A stretch of DNA of 5,479 nt from an uncultured Halomicronema sp. Its GTDB lineage: Bacteria; Cyanobacteriota; Cyanobacteriia; Phormidesmidales; Phormidesmidaceae. Shown here piece by piece: positions 5,440 to 5,479 of the stretch. The translations under genes were made by a program, and so were the position numbers. Positions within the stretch are counted from its first letter, which is position 1. Every line of letters begins with the position of its first letter. The notes beneath the pieces are model-generated. The model saw only the letters and a list, made by a program, of their open reading frames with translations. It ran no database searches and was not told where the DNA came from. The stretch spans positions 1 through 5,479 of the forward strand of contig CALCPB010000658.1 in NCBI GenBank assembly GCA_937897665.1, read 5' to 3'.

Positions 5440-5479
5440 TCACAAAAAACGATGACGTCCTGAAATTTTGCTGCAGTGC

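Noticed and set aside
4485..5443. Open frames in other registers over the Tab2-family gene
   Set aside because: Shadows of the Tab2-family coding sequence, whose N- and C-terminal signature blocks are clear.
1..5479. CRISPR array, tRNA, rRNA or insertion sequence
   Set aside because: No spaced direct repeats, cloverleaf, rRNA-like stretch, transposase fragment or terminal inverted repeats were seen; the only long exact repeat is the pair at 714-737 and 1361-1384.

Overview
The window looks like chromosomal DNA from a cyanobacterium. Two things support this: a Tab2/Atab2-family gene, a family confined to oxygenic phototrophs, and six perfect copies of the HIP1 octamer GCGATCGC, the hallmark repeat of many cyanobacterial genomes. 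A more exact placement cannot be read from the sequence.

The left part (1-1412) is an AT-richer module on the minus strand. It holds the N-terminal 182 residues of a membrane fatty-acid-hydroxylase/sterol-desaturase family protein that runs off the window at base 1, and upstream of it a complete TetR-family repressor gene (784-1359). An identical 24-bp sequence occurs in the same orientation just upstream of each gene (714-737 and 1361-1384). Its core is an imperfect dyad (ATCGAGC|GCTTGGT). At the tetR copy it lies directly downstream of a strong promoter-like pair (TTGACA, 18 bp, TAAAAT). The simplest reading is that these are the operators of this TetR protein: it represses itself and the lipid-modifying membrane oxygenase gene. 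This is the best candidate for a little-described regulatory circuit here.

The middle part (1413-2126) holds no gene that can be supported. It has short open frames on both strands and a few small palindromes.

The right part (2127-5348) is GC-richer and carries all the HIP1 sites. It has two plus-strand genes: a 744-residue alpha-glucan (glycogen/maltodextrin) phosphorylase with an N-terminal DUF3417 domain and, 150 bp further on, a 278-residue Tab2/Atab2-family protein, related to factors for photosystem mRNA translation. The phosphorylase keeps the PLP lysine and phosphate-site residues but has Ser where the family usually has His in the NEGH motif. The last 131 bases contain two small hairpins and no gene.

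The two halves differ in base composition and HIP1 content, so the left module may have a different history from the housekeeping-like right half.
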